A DNA stretch of 64,000 bases from Neorhizobium petrolearium (GTDB lineage: Bacteria; Pseudomonadota; Alphaproteobacteria; Rhizobiales; Rhizobiaceae). The stretch lies in NCBI RefSeq assembly GCF_017873175.1, contig NZ_JAGGJW010000019.1:62001-126000 (forward strand), given 5' to 3'. Below the pieces are notes generated by a model, which was not told where the DNA came from, did no database searches, and worked only from the letters and a program-made list of their open reading frames with translations. Positions 52,251-61,210 of this stretch are shown in pieces. The translations under genes were made by a program, and so were the position numbers. Each line of letters begins with the position of its first letter. The first letter of the stretch is position 1.

Positions 52251-52315
52251 TGGTATTATGAGCTTGCAAAGTGCCATCATCGTAAACTATGGTGTTTCGT
52301 GAGGTCAAAATACCA
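52251..52315. promoter_or_regulatory. Separated inverted half-sites in the gntR/dehydrogenase promoter gap
   Basis: TGGTATT (52251) and AATACCA (52309) are inverted copies about 50 bases apart in the divergent gap; GGTGTTT lies between. They might be operator halves for one of the GntR proteins. Weak evidence. Confidence 0.35.
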
Positions 52316-52356
52316 GTATGGTCGTGATTGGAGTGGCCAACCTGAAGAGGAATTTC

Positions 52357-53421
52357 ATGCGGATATTGGCTCTGCCCGGCGACGGGATCGGCCCGGAAAT
52401 AACAGCGGCGACCATAGAAGTCCTCAAAGCCGCCGATCGCAGGTTTGCCCTGGGCCTGGAGGTCGAGACGGCCGCCATCGGCCTGACGGCGCTCGCCGAG
52501 CAAGGCACAACTCTGCCATCAAAGGTGATGGAACGAGTCCCTCAGGTGGATGGCACCATTCTCGGCCCAGTCTCTCACTATGAATATCCGGCGCGGGAGA
52601 AGGGCGGTATCAATCCATCCGGCGAGTTGCGAACGAAGTTCAACCTCTACGCCAACGTTCGGCCCTGCCGGTCGCGGCCGGACCTCACGATCCTGAGAAA
52701 GCCAATGGATCTTGTCATTGTTCGCGAGAACACGGAGGGCTTCTATTCTGACCGCAACATGTTTGCCGGTACGGGTGAGTTCATGCCCGATCCCGATCTT
52801 GCCCTGTCGGTTCGCAAGATTTCGGCAACGGCGTCTCGGCGCGTGGCGCAGGCGGCGTTCCGGCTGGCGCAGGGCCGGCGGCGCAAGGTGACCGCCGTCC
52901 ACAAGGCCAATGTGCTGAAGTTGTCGGACGGTCTGTTCCTGCGGGAGGTGCGCAAGGTCGCGGCCTCGTTTCCCGATGTCGAGTTGGAGGAATTGATCGT
53001 CGACGCCGCGGCGGCGTTGCTGATCCGCCAGCCGGACCGTTTCGACGTTCTGGTTACAACCAACATGTTTGGCGATATTCTCTCAGACGAGGCATCTGAA
53101 CTTTCGGGCAGTCTCGGTCTCGCAGGATCAATCAACCAGGGTGACGATATTTGTGTGGCGCAGGCCCAGCACGGCTCCGCTCCCGATATAGCTGGACTGG
53201 ACAAGGCCAATCCTACGTCACTGATACTGTCGGCTGCGATGCTGCTTGATTGGTTGGCCACGCGGAAGGGCGCTCCGCATCTTGCGGAGGCGGCTCACGC
53301 TATCGAGGCGGCAGTAGAGGCTTCACTTGACCATCCAGCCGGACGAACCGCTGACCTATCCGGGCCGCTGGGGACCACCGCCTTCGGTCGGCGCATCGGT
53401 GAGATTGTGGAGAGGCCATAG
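52357..53421 (+). CDS. Isopropylmalate/isocitrate/tartrate dehydrogenase family protein
   Basis: A 354-residue beta-decarboxylating dehydrogenase. The start at MRILALPGDGIGPEI follows GAGGAA; 13 in-frame upstream codons lack support. Substrate and metal motifs: VRENTEGFYSDR, catalytic Lys in HKANVLKLSDGLF and TTNMFGDILSDEASELSGSLGLAGSIN. It oxidises and decarboxylates a 2-hydroxy acid with a carboxyl at the beta carbon. RENTEG and the catabolic setting favour a tartrate dehydrogenase-like or other malate-analogue substrate over leucine biosynthesis. Flanked by two sister GntR genes. Confidence 0.88.
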   Translation: MRILALPGDGIGPEITAATIEVLKAADRRFALGLEVETAAIGLTALAEQGTTLPSKVMERVPQVDGTILGPVSHYEYPAREKGGINPSGELRTKFNLYANVRPCRSRPDLTILRKPMDLVIVRENTEGFYSDRNMFAGTGEFMPDPDLALSVRKISATASRRVAQAAFRLAQGRRRKVTAVHKANVLKLSDGLFLREVRKVAASFPDVELEELIVDAAAALLIRQPDRFDVLVTTNMFGDILSDEASELSGSLGLAGSINQGDDICVAQAQHGSAPDIAGLDKANPTSLILSAAMLLDWLATRKGAPHLAEAAHAIEAAVEASLDHPAGRTADLSGPLGTTAFGRRIGEIVERP

Positions 53422-53498
53422 TCAATCCGAACACTGACGGTTGATTGATCGGACCCGGGTTGTTGTATATTTGCGCTTAATACCATTTGGGGTCGACC

Positions 53499-54419
53499 AT
53501 GAACGAACTTCACCGCTCGCTGGCAGACAAAATTGTCCGGCATATCAGGACATCGGCTATGGAGCAGGGGCAACATCTGACGGAAGCCAGCTTTCAGACC
53601 CTGTTCGGCACATCTCGCCAACCGATCCGCCAAGCGCTGGGTATTCTGGCTGAGCAGGGCGTGCTGGAGCGGGTGCCGAACAAGGGCTTTTACCTGCGCG
53701 ATCCGAGCCGGGTCCAGGCGGACCCGCTGCCTGCCGCCGCGGAAACATCCGATGAGGCCATCTATTTGCGCATCGCCGACGACCGCCTGTCGCACCGCCT
53801 TCCGGACCGGATCAGCGAAACGGACCTGATGCGTCGTTATGGTGTGTCGAGACTAGGGCTGAGACGCATCCTGACGCGCATTTCCGCTGAGGGTTGGATC
53901 GAGCGCAATGAGGGTCGCGGCTGGACTTTCGCTACTCTAATTGATTCCGTCGAGGCTTATCGTGAATGCTACGATATGCGTCAGGTGATCGAGACACATG
54001 GAATTCGTTCGCCTGACTTCCGGCTTGATCCCGTCGTCCTTGCCGACCTGCGAAGGCGTCAGGAAATCATTGCGGAGGGAGGCTGGCAGCGGCTCAGCCA
54101 GTTGGAGTTGTTCGAAGCAAATTCAGCATTTCATGAGGGCTTAGCGGCGCTCTCCGGGAATAGGTTCATCCTCACGACGGTTCAAAAACTCAACCAGCTC
54201 CGCCGTCTTATCGAGTATCGGCAGACGCTGAACACCGAACAGGTGCGGGGCCAGAACACGGAGCATCTAGCCATCCTGGATGCCCTGGACGCCCGCGATA
54301 CCGCGAAGGCCGCAGATCTGATGAACGCACATCTTGGAAAGGCCAAACAACGTAAAGCCCGCGCCGAGATGTTTTCCGATGGCCCTGCCGATGGGGCGAA
54401 CAAGCGAGGTGACACATGA
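53499..54419 (+). CDS. GntR/FCD-type regulator with two winged-helix domains, second copy
   Basis: A 306-residue regulator with the same layout as the first: winged helix one (TEASFQTLFGTSRQPIRQALGILAEQGVLERVPNKGFYL), winged helix two (DRISETDLMRRYGVSRLGLRRILTRISAEGWIERNEGRGWTF) and a C-terminal FCD-type domain. The ATG giving MNELHRSLADKIV was chosen over an upstream TTG. Its stop overlaps the atuA-like start (ATGA), so it is part of that operon. Confidence 0.88.
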   Translation: MNELHRSLADKIVRHIRTSAMEQGQHLTEASFQTLFGTSRQPIRQALGILAEQGVLERVPNKGFYLRDPSRVQADPLPAAAETSDEAIYLRIADDRLSHRLPDRISETDLMRRYGVSRLGLRRILTRISAEGWIERNEGRGWTFATLIDSVEAYRECYDMRQVIETHGIRSPDFRLDPVVLADLRRRQEIIAEGGWQRLSQLELFEANSAFHEGLAALSGNRFILTTVQKLNQLRRLIEYRQTLNTEQVRGQNTEHLAILDALDARDTAKAADLMNAHLGKAKQRKARAEMFSDGPADGANKRGDT

Positions 54420-55774
54420 CACGGGTTCTCGTGCCTGCAGGGGCGCTTGGATTGGGCTATGATCGCGCTGCTTTGGAGCGCGGAGTGGCAAACCAACCTG
54501 ACATTATCGCTATCGACGGCGGATCCACCGATAGCGGCCCGTCCTATCTCGGTCGTGGCGTTTCCAAATACTCAAGGGCATCGACCAAGGTGGAGTGGCG
54601 TGAGCTGATGCAGGCGCGGGCGAAGGCGGGCGTTCCGCTGGTCATCGGCACGGCCGGCACCTGCGGGGCGGATGCCGCCGTGGACTGGCTGCTCGACATC
54701 ACGCGCGAGATCGCGCTCGAGGAGGGGATGAAGGTCAAGGTCGCCACGCTGAAATCCGGCCAGCCCAAGGAGAGGGTGAAGGCCGCCCTGGGCGGCGGGC
54801 GGCTGCATGCCCTGCCGGCCGCGCCCGATCTGTGCGAGGCGATCATCGACGCCTGCACGAACATCGTGGCGCTGGCGGGCGTGGAGCAAGTGGCAGCCGC
54901 GCTCGGCACGGGCGCGGATATCGTGATCGCCGGGCGTACCACGGATACCGCCATCATCGCGGCCCTGCCGGTCGTGCGCGGCGACAATGCCGGGGCCGCC
55001 TGGCACGGCGCCAAGGTCGGTGAATGCGGGGCGCTCGCCACCACGCAGCCGAATTCCGGCGTGATCCAGATCGATTTCGACGCGTCCGGCTTCACCATCG
55101 AGCCGATGGCGGCGGAGGCCTCCGCGACGCCCTACACCGTCTCGGCGCACATGCTCTACGAGAATTCCGATCCCTTCATTCTGCACGAGCCCGGCGGCCA
55201 TCTCGACGTCACTCGGTCTGAGTACGAGGCGCTCGATTCCCGCCGCGTCCGCGTCAAAGGCTCGAAATGGGTGCCGGGGCGCTACACGGTCAAGCTGGAG
55301 GGCGCGCGCGTCGTCGGCTACCAGACGGTCGGCCTCGCCGTCATCCGCGAGCGCCGCTATGTCAGCCATGTCCGCGAATGGGCGGCCGACGTGGAGGCGA
55401 AGGTCCGCGACAAGATCGTCGCGCGCATGGGCCTGGCGAGCGATGCCTTCAGCGTCGAGATCCGCCTGATCGGCATGGATGCGACGCTGGGCGCGCTGGA
55501 GAACCGCCGCGAAGTGCCCGTCGAGGTCGGCATTCTCGGCATCCTCACCTGCCCAACGGCCGAACAGGCAGCGGAGGCCGGCAAGATCCTCAATCCCTAT
55601 CTGCTGCACCACCCGCTGACCGAGGACGAGCCGATGCCGACCTTCGCCTTTCCCTTCTCGCCCGCCGAGATGCAGCGCGGCGCGCTCTACGAGTTCTGCC
55701 TCAACCATGTGATGGAGCTGGACGATCCGCTGGCGGCCTTCGTACTGGAAACCCATGAGGTCGGACATGCCTGA
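54416..55774 (+). CDS. AtuA-family protein (DUF1446, acyclic terpene utilisation-like)
   Basis: A 452-residue cytoplasmic protein of the AtuA/DUF1446 family. Motifs include DIIAIDGGSTDSGPSYLG, VPLVIGTAGTCGADAAVDWLLDI, DIVIAGRTTDTAIIAALP and HEPGGHLDVT. Pseudomonas AtuA is tied to citronellol/geraniol breakdown, but the family is broader and mostly uncharacterised. It overlaps both the GntR gene and the DUF4387 gene; AtuA and DUF4387 genes are often neighbours, suggesting two subunits of one enzyme. Confidence 0.85.
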   Translation: MTRVLVPAGALGLGYDRAALERGVANQPDIIAIDGGSTDSGPSYLGRGVSKYSRASTKVEWRELMQARAKAGVPLVIGTAGTCGADAAVDWLLDITREIALEEGMKVKVATLKSGQPKERVKAALGGGRLHALPAAPDLCEAIIDACTNIVALAGVEQVAAALGTGADIVIAGRTTDTAIIAALPVVRGDNAGAAWHGAKVGECGALATTQPNSGVIQIDFDASGFTIEPMAAEASATPYTVSAHMLYENSDPFILHEPGGHLDVTRSEYEALDSRRVRVKGSKWVPGRYTVKLEGARVVGYQTVGLAVIRERRYVSHVREWAADVEAKVRDKIVARMGLASDAFSVEIRLIGMDATLGALENRREVPVEVGILGILTCPTAEQAAEAGKILNPYLLHHPLTEDEPMPTFAFPFSPAEMQRGALYEFCLNHVMELDDPLAAFVLETHEVGHA

Positions 55775-56069
55775 ATTGGGAAGCCTCGTCAGCAAGGTCC
55801 GCTCTAAGAACGCCGGGCCGTTCTGGCTGACGGTCGATATCTTCTGCGACGATCCGGCAACTTTCGCGCGGGTGCGCGACGGCCTGCAGGACGCCGATGT
55901 CGCCCGGCTGTTCGGCGTCGAGCGGCAATTGCTCAAGCGCTTCGATATTCCGTCGCTGAATGTCGTGAAATTTTCCGTGCCGCGCCCGGTCGTGCAGGGA
56001 ATGCGCGCCGACCGCGATATGCACGGGGCGGGCTGGGCCTGCCTGCTGGAGGAATTCCAGATCGAATAG
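55767..56069 (+). CDS. DUF4387 family protein (AtuA partner)
   Basis: A 100-residue protein with the DUF4387 pattern: LVSKVRSKNAGPFWLTVDIFCDD, ARLFGVERQLLKRFDIPSLNVVKFSVPRPVVQG and RDMHGAGWACLLEEFQI. The ATG with GAGG six bases upstream was chosen; it overlaps the atuA end by eight bases. Function unknown; probably a small subunit or partner of the AtuA-like protein. A clear terminator follows. Confidence 0.82.
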   Translation: MPELGSLVSKVRSKNAGPFWLTVDIFCDDPATFARVRDGLQDADVARLFGVERQLLKRFDIPSLNVVKFSVPRPVVQGMRADRDMHGAGWACLLEEFQIE

Positions 56070-56097
56070 CGGAAAACATACATTCTCGTGACGTATC

Positions 56098-56125
56098 GCC
56101 CTCTGCCTCCGGCAGGGGGCTTTTT
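56098..56125 (+). terminator. Intrinsic terminator after DUF4387
   Basis: GCCCTCTGCC and GGCAGGGGGC pair (one T-G wobble) around a TCC loop, followed by TTTTT. It separates the gntR-atuA-DUF4387 unit from the transporter operon. Confidence 0.85.
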
Positions 56126-56291
56126 GTTTGTGGCCATCCGGTCTCATTTCGCGCGTCCCCGGACGGAGGGGTTGCACAAAGGACAACATTGTCGTAAGTG
56201 TATCTATAAGACAACAGCAAGGAGGCGGTTGTCTGGGATGCCGCGCTTTGCGGCACAGGGGCTCTCAGCCCGCACTCAACGGGAGGAATCT

Positions 56292-57245
56292 ATGATACGA
56301 GCAGTTTTCGCCGCGGCATTCGCGCTCTCGCTTTCGGCCGCAGCGCCGGCATTCGCGGACCCCGCTGTCGTCATGGCGCCGGGAAGCGCCGGTGGCGGTT
56401 ATGATGCCATGGCGCGGCAGCCGTTCGAGGCGATGTCGAAGGAAGGCATCTTCACCGACGGCGCGACCTTCACGAACAAGGGCGGCGCGGGTGGCACGAT
56501 CGGTCTTGCGGATTTCGTCGGCGCCAATCGTGGCAACGACAACGCCGTCATGTCGATGGGCGTTATCATGGTCGGCGGTATCCTGCTGAACTCGTCGCCG
56601 GTAACCCTGGATGACGTCACGCCGCTGGTGCGCCTTACCAACGACACGGGCGTCATCGCGGTAGCGACCGATTCTCCGATCAAGACCGTGGACGATCTCG
56701 TTAAGGCGATGAAGGAGAACCTCGGTGCGGTGTCGATCGGCGGCGGTTCGGCCGGTGGCGTGGATCACATCGTCATGGCCCTGATCGCCAAGGAAAGCGG
56801 ACTGGACCCGGCCAAGCTGAACTACATTCCCTATGACGGCGGCGCAGAGGTCGTAACCGCTCTCGGAGGTGGTTCGGTGACGGTCGCAGTGTCGGGCATT
56901 TCGGAGTTCAAGCCGATGGCCGATGCGGGCCGCATCCGCATCATCGCTGTCACATCCGAGGGCCGTGTGGAAGGCGTCGATGCTCCCAGCCTGAAGGAAG
57001 CTGGCCTCAACGTGGTCGTCGGCAACTGGCGCGGAATCGTCGGTGCGCCGGACATGTCGGAGGAAGGTCGCAAGATGTGGCTCGACCGCTTCGCCAAGAT
57101 GCATGAAAGCGCGACCTGGAAGGAAATCCTCGCCAAGCAGGGCTGGGAAGACGCCTACCTCGCCGGCGATGATTTCGTTTCCTTCCTGAATGACGAAAAG
57201 ACCCGCATCGGCACGATCCTCAAGGACGCCGGCCTCGTCAAGTAA
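56292..57245 (+). CDS. tctC: Tripartite tricarboxylate transporter substrate-binding protein (TctC/Bug)
   Basis: A 317-residue periplasmic receptor. A signal peptide (MIRAVFAAAFALSLSAAAPAFA) is followed by the Bug-family fold: VMAPGSAGGGYDAMARQPFEAM, NKGGAGGTIGLADF, and a central KLNYIPYDGGAEVVTALGGGSVTVAVSGISEFKPMADAGRIR. GGGAGGAATCT before the ATG is strong. It binds a carboxylate for the TctA/TctB channel. The gap upstream (56131-56291) holds GACAA/TTGTC inverted half-sites that may bind a GntR protein. Confidence 0.92.
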   Translation: MIRAVFAAAFALSLSAAAPAFADPAVVMAPGSAGGGYDAMARQPFEAMSKEGIFTDGATFTNKGGAGGTIGLADFVGANRGNDNAVMSMGVIMVGGILLNSSPVTLDDVTPLVRLTNDTGVIAVATDSPIKTVDDLVKAMKENLGAVSIGGGSAGGVDHIVMALIAKESGLDPAKLNYIPYDGGAEVVTALGGGSVTVAVSGISEFKPMADAGRIRIIAVTSEGRVEGVDAPSLKEAGLNVVVGNWRGIVGAPDMSEEGRKMWLDRFAKMHESATWKEILAKQGWEDAYLAGDDFVSFLNDEKTRIGTILKDAGLVK

Positions 57246-57275
57246 GCCGCCGCGCGCTTCGAAAGGATGTCTGAC

Positions 57276-57749
57276 ATGACGGAACGCCCCTATTGGCTGG
57301 CGGCGGGAACGGTTGGCTGGGGTGCCATCGTTTTCTGGAAGGCCGCAGAACTGCCCCAGTTTGACCAATACGCCCACGTCGGCCCGGGCTTCATGCCCTC
57401 GGCTGTCGGATTCGGCCTGGTCCTATTGGGACTGATGCTGGCGCTGCAAATCTACCGGGGCGTTCCGTTCGAGGAGCAGGGCGCCGAGGACGTGAACGAG
57501 GACCACAAGGTCAACTACATGGCGCTCGGCCTTGCCACGCTCGCCTGCGCGCTGCCGATGCTGACGATGAAGCCGCTTGGCTTCGTCGTCACCTGTACCG
57601 GCTGTTTCGTGCTGATCGCGGCCGCCTTCAAGTCACGCCGCTGGCACCTGGATATCGTCCTTGGTCTCGGTTTCTCGCTGCTGTGCTGGTGGCTTTTCCG
57701 CAAGCTGGGCGTCCAGCTCGGCGGTCTTCTTCCGATGATGGGGGTGTAG
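57276..57749 (+). CDS. tctB: Tripartite tricarboxylate transporter small subunit (TctB)
   Basis: A 157-residue membrane protein with four hydrophobic segments (GTVGWGAIVFWKAAEL, SAVGFGLVLLGLMLALQIY, MALGLATLACALPMLT, and the C-terminal pair). HVGPGFMPSAVG is a TctB mark. The ATG with AAGGA eight bases upstream was chosen; an in-frame ATG three codons earlier has none. It precedes tctA by one base. Confidence 0.9.
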   Translation: MTERPYWLAAGTVGWGAIVFWKAAELPQFDQYAHVGPGFMPSAVGFGLVLLGLMLALQIYRGVPFEEQGAEDVNEDHKVNYMALGLATLACALPMLTMKPLGFVVTCTGCFVLIAAAFKSRRWHLDIVLGLGFSLLCWWLFRKLGVQLGGLLPMMGV

Positions 57750-57750
57750 A

Positions 57751-59268
57751 ATGGACGCGATCACCGGATTGATGAACGGTTTTTCCGTTGCTCTCCAGCC
57801 GCAGAACCTGATGTGGGCCTTCGTCGGCACATTTCTCGGAACCGCCATCGGCGTCCTGCCGGGCATCGGCCCGGCGCTGACCATCGCGCTGCTCCTGCCC
57901 GTCACCGTCTATATCGAGCCGACGGCGGCCTTCATCATGTTCGCCGGCATTTTCTATGGCGCCATGTATGGCGGCTCTACCACTTCGATCCTGCTCAACA
58001 CGCCCGGCGAGAGCGGCGCGATGATGACGGCGCTCGAGGGCAACAAGATGGCCCGGCAGGGCAGGGGTGCTGCGGCACTCTGCACCGCTGCGATCGGTTC
58101 GTTCGTCGCTGGCACCATCGGCACGCTCGGCATCACCTTCCTTGCCCCGCCCATCGCAGAGCTAGCCTTCATCTTCAAGCCACAGGACTATTTCGCCCTG
58201 ATGCTGCTCGCGTTCCTGTCCGTCTCCGTGGTGATGGGAACCTCCAAGGTGCGCGGTTTCATCGCGCTTTTCATCGGCCTTTCGATGGGCGTGGTGGGGA
58301 TCGACAAGCAGACCGGTCTGCAAAGACTGACTTTCGGCATTCCCGACCTCATGGACGGCGTCGAGATGACGGTCGTGCTCGTCTCTCTCTTCGCCATCGG
58401 CGAAACACTCTATGTCGCCAGCCGCTTCGGCCTGCAAAAACCCAATCTCAATCCGCTCGCCGGCGGCATCTGGATGACGAAAGAAGATTGGAAACGCTCG
58501 TGGAAACCCTGGCTGCGGGGTGCGGGGTTCGGCTTTCCTATCGGCGCGCTGCCGGCCGGCGGCGCGGAGATCCCCACTTTCCTGTCCTATACGGTCGAGC
58601 GCAAGCTGACCAAGCATCCTGAAGAGTTCGGACACGGCGCCATCGAAGGCGTGGCCGGTCCCGAGGCCGCCAACAATGCCGCCGCCGCTGGGGTCTTGGT
58701 GCCACTCCTGACGCTCGGCCTGCCGACCTCGGCAACCGCGGCTATCCTGCTCGCGGCCTTCCAGAACTACGGGCTGCAGCCGGGACCGCTCCTGTTCATC
58801 AACTCCGCCGATCTGGTCTGGGGCCTCATAGCCTCGCTCTATGTCGGCAACCTCATGCTGCTGATCCTTAACCTGCCGCTGGCAGGGCTGTGGGTGCGGC
58901 TGCTCTTCATCCCGCGTCCCTACCTCTATGCCGGTATCTTGATCTTCTCGCTGGTCGGTATCTGGGGCGTCGCGAATTCTTGGGTGGATCTCGCCATGAT
59001 GTTCGGCGTCGGCCTGCTGGGCTATACGATGCGCGTCTACGATTTCCCGATCGCGCCAGTGCTGATCGGCCTCATCCTCGGTCCGATGGCGGAGGTGCAG
59101 ATGCGTCGGGCGCTCGCCGTGGGGCAGGGGGACCCGATGGTCTTCGTCTCCACGCCGCTCTCCGCAGTGCTTGTCGCTATCTCGGTGCTGATCATCGTCG
59201 TCCCGGCGATGCTCCATTGGCGGCGCACGCGGAAGATTGCCATGCCGGACGAGACTGCTGGCGTCTAA
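57751..59268 (+). CDS. tctA: Tripartite tricarboxylate transporter large permease (TctA)
   Basis: A 505-residue inner-membrane permease with about twelve hydrophobic segments. GTAIGVLPGIGPALTIALLLPVT and IFYGAMYGGSTTSILLNTPGESGAMMTALEG are the family signatures, and PEAANNAAAAGVLVPLLTLGLPTSATAAILLAAF the repeat in the second half. Imports a di- or tricarboxylate or related organic acid using the ion gradient. Confidence 0.94.
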   Translation: MDAITGLMNGFSVALQPQNLMWAFVGTFLGTAIGVLPGIGPALTIALLLPVTVYIEPTAAFIMFAGIFYGAMYGGSTTSILLNTPGESGAMMTALEGNKMARQGRGAAALCTAAIGSFVAGTIGTLGITFLAPPIAELAFIFKPQDYFALMLLAFLSVSVVMGTSKVRGFIALFIGLSMGVVGIDKQTGLQRLTFGIPDLMDGVEMTVVLVSLFAIGETLYVASRFGLQKPNLNPLAGGIWMTKEDWKRSWKPWLRGAGFGFPIGALPAGGAEIPTFLSYTVERKLTKHPEEFGHGAIEGVAGPEAANNAAAAGVLVPLLTLGLPTSATAAILLAAFQNYGLQPGPLLFINSADLVWGLIASLYVGNLMLLILNLPLAGLWVRLLFIPRPYLYAGILIFSLVGIWGVANSWVDLAMMFGVGLLGYTMRVYDFPIAPVLIGLILGPMAEVQMRRALAVGQGDPMVFVSTPLSAVLVAISVLIIVVPAMLHWRRTRKIAMPDETAGV

Positions 59269-59345
59269 CAGCCCGTTCCTCCTGAACCTCGCCCGGCCGC
59301 GTCTAAATCGTCGGGCGAGGGAACCTAACCTTCACGGAGCCTCTC

Positions 59346-60425
59346 ATGGCCGAAACGCAATACTTCCGAGCCGACGATCTGACCCGATACGCCACCGCCA
59401 TGTTCCTGTCCGTCGGCATGAGCGAGGCTGATGCGGCGCTGATCGCGGGCGACCTCGTCAAGGCCAACCTGCGTGGCGTCGACAGCCACGGCGTCAGCCG
59501 CATCCCGATGTACCTGGAGCGGCTGAAGCGCGGCCTCGTCAATCCGCGTCCCGACGTGAAGGTAACGAAGGTGGCCGGAGCAGTCGCCGCGGTCGATGGC
59601 GACAACGGCATGGGCTTCGTCGCCTCCAATATTGCCATGAACGCCGCCTGCGACATTGCCGGCGAAATGGGCATCGGTCTCGCCGGCGTCCACCGCTCCA
59701 CGCATTTCGGCATGGGGGCATGCTATGCGCTTCGCGCTATCGAGCGCGGTTTCATCTCGATGATCTTCACCAATTCCTCGCCCGCCATTCCGATGTGGGG
59801 CGGACGCACTACCTTCCTCGGCGCAAGCCCCATTGCCGCCGGTATCCCGGGCGGCAAGCACCCGCCCTATGTCATGGACATGGCGATGACGGTCATCGCG
59901 CGCGGCAAGATCCGGCTTGCCGCGATGAAGGGCGACCCCATCGCCGAGGGCCTCGCACTCGACGTAGACGGCAACCCCACCACGGATGCCGCTAAGGCCT
60001 TCGAGGGCGTTTGCCTTCCCTTCGGCGGCGTGAAGGGTTCGGTTCTGGCGACGCTGATGGACCTGATGTCCGGTGTGCTGACCGGCGCGAATTTCGGCGG
60101 CGACGTGAAAAGCCTCTATTTCGACCATTCCGAGCCGCAGAATGTTGGCCACCTGTTCTTCGCCATCAAGCCCGACCTCTTCCTTTCGCTGGACGATTTC
60201 GGTGCGCGGATGGATGAGTTCTACGAGCGCATCAAGGGGTTGCCGCGCGCGGCGGGCGTCGACGAGATCATGATGCCGGGCGAGCCGGAGCAGCGCCGCG
60301 AGGACGAGCGCCGGCGCACGGGCATCCCCGTGACAGGCAATGTCGTCGCAGACCTCACCGCGGAGGGCGAGGGCGCCGGCATCGCCTTTCCTGCAGGCAG
60401 CGCGGACCCGTTCGAGGCCGTCTGA
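59346..60425 (+). CDS. Ldh2/malate-lactate dehydrogenase family oxidoreductase
   Basis: A 359-residue NAD(P)-dependent dehydrogenase of the MDH2/LDH2 family (not the Rossmann type). Motifs: GVDSHGVSRIPMYLERLKRG, VHRSTHFGMGACYALRAIE, NSSPAIPMWGG and FGGVKGSVLATLMDLMSGVLTGA. Members oxidise 2-hydroxy acids such as malate, lactate, ureidoglycolate or 2,3-diketogulonate. The stop overlaps the next gene by one base. It may be the first oxidation step after import. Confidence 0.9.
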   Translation: MAETQYFRADDLTRYATAMFLSVGMSEADAALIAGDLVKANLRGVDSHGVSRIPMYLERLKRGLVNPRPDVKVTKVAGAVAAVDGDNGMGFVASNIAMNAACDIAGEMGIGLAGVHRSTHFGMGACYALRAIERGFISMIFTNSSPAIPMWGGRTTFLGASPIAAGIPGGKHPPYVMDMAMTVIARGKIRLAAMKGDPIAEGLALDVDGNPTTDAAKAFEGVCLPFGGVKGSVLATLMDLMSGVLTGANFGGDVKSLYFDHSEPQNVGHLFFAIKPDLFLSLDDFGARMDEFYERIKGLPRAAGVDEIMMPGEPEQRREDERRRTGIPVTGNVVADLTAEGEGAGIAFPAGSADPFEAV

Positions 60426-61210
60426 TGAACCGCCTCTCCGCCCATATCGGCTATCTCTACACCGACCTGCCGCTGGCCGAGCGGCCGGCGGCGGCCGCGC
60501 GCGACGGTTTCACGGCGATCGAGCATCCCGAGCCGTGGGCATTGCCGGCGAAGGAGATGCGGGCACTTCTCGCCGATCTCGGCCTCACCTTCTCGCAGGT
60601 CACGTCGGGCATGGGGGATGCGGGCAAGGGAGAGAAGGGCCTTGCGGCGCTCACCGGCCGAGAGACCGAGTTCCGCGCCGGCTTCGACCGCGCGCTTGAC
60701 TATGCCGTGGCTATCGGCTGCCCCTTTGTCCATCCGATGGCCGGCGTGCCGAAGGGCGGCGTTCTGGATGCGGCGGAGACCTATCGGCTCAACCTTTCCT
60801 GGGCATTGAGCCGGGTGGAGGGCAGCGGCGTGCGTGTCCTCGTCGAGGCAATCACCATCCCCGGCTACCATATGGGCAGCCTCGCTCTGGCCGCGCAATT
60901 GCACGATCAGTTCCACGGCCGTTTCGACCTGCTGTTCGACACCTACCATGCCACCGTCCTCGCCGAGGATCCGGCGCGGTGGGCGGCGCAGAATGCCCGC
61001 CGCATCGGCCATGTCCATATTGCCGACCACCCGGGCCGCCACGAGCCGGGAACCGGCGCGCTCGCCTTCGACCGCATCCTTACGGCCTTGCGGGACCATG
61101 GCTACGTCGGTGCCATCGGCTTCGAATATGTCCCTTCCGTCGCGACATCGGCCAGCGCAGCCTTCCTGCCGGGCTGGAAGCGACTTCTTTCCGAAAAGGT
61201 TTCCTCATGA
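60425..61210 (+). CDS. Sugar-phosphate-isomerase-like TIM barrel (hydroxypyruvate isomerase type)
   Basis: A 261-residue TIM-barrel protein of the AP-endonuclease 2 superfamily. The N-terminus LSAHIGYLYTDLPLAERPAAAARDGFTAIEHPEPW resembles hydroxypyruvate isomerase (Hyi). Metal-site residues include VLVEAITIPGYHMG, LLFDTYHATV, GHVHIADHPGRHEPGTGAL and IGFEYVPS. Interconverts hydroxypyruvate and tartronate semialdehyde or a related pair. Coupled to both neighbours by overlaps. Confidence 0.87.
   Translation: MNRLSAHIGYLYTDLPLAERPAAAARDGFTAIEHPEPWALPAKEMRALLADLGLTFSQVTSGMGDAGKGEKGLAALTGRETEFRAGFDRALDYAVAIGCPFVHPMAGVPKGGVLDAAETYRLNLSWALSRVEGSGVRVLVEAITIPGYHMGSLALAAQLHDQFHGRFDLLFDTYHATVLAEDPARWAAQNARRIGHVHIADHPGRHEPGTGALAFDRILTALRDHGYVGAIGFEYVPSVATSASAAFLPGWKRLLSEKVSS

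Noticed and set aside
54572..56137. A 521-codon open frame on the minus strand over the atuA-like gene
   Set aside because: Antisense shadow of a well-conserved gene; composition (His, Arg, Asp-rich) is typical of a mirrored high-GC frame.
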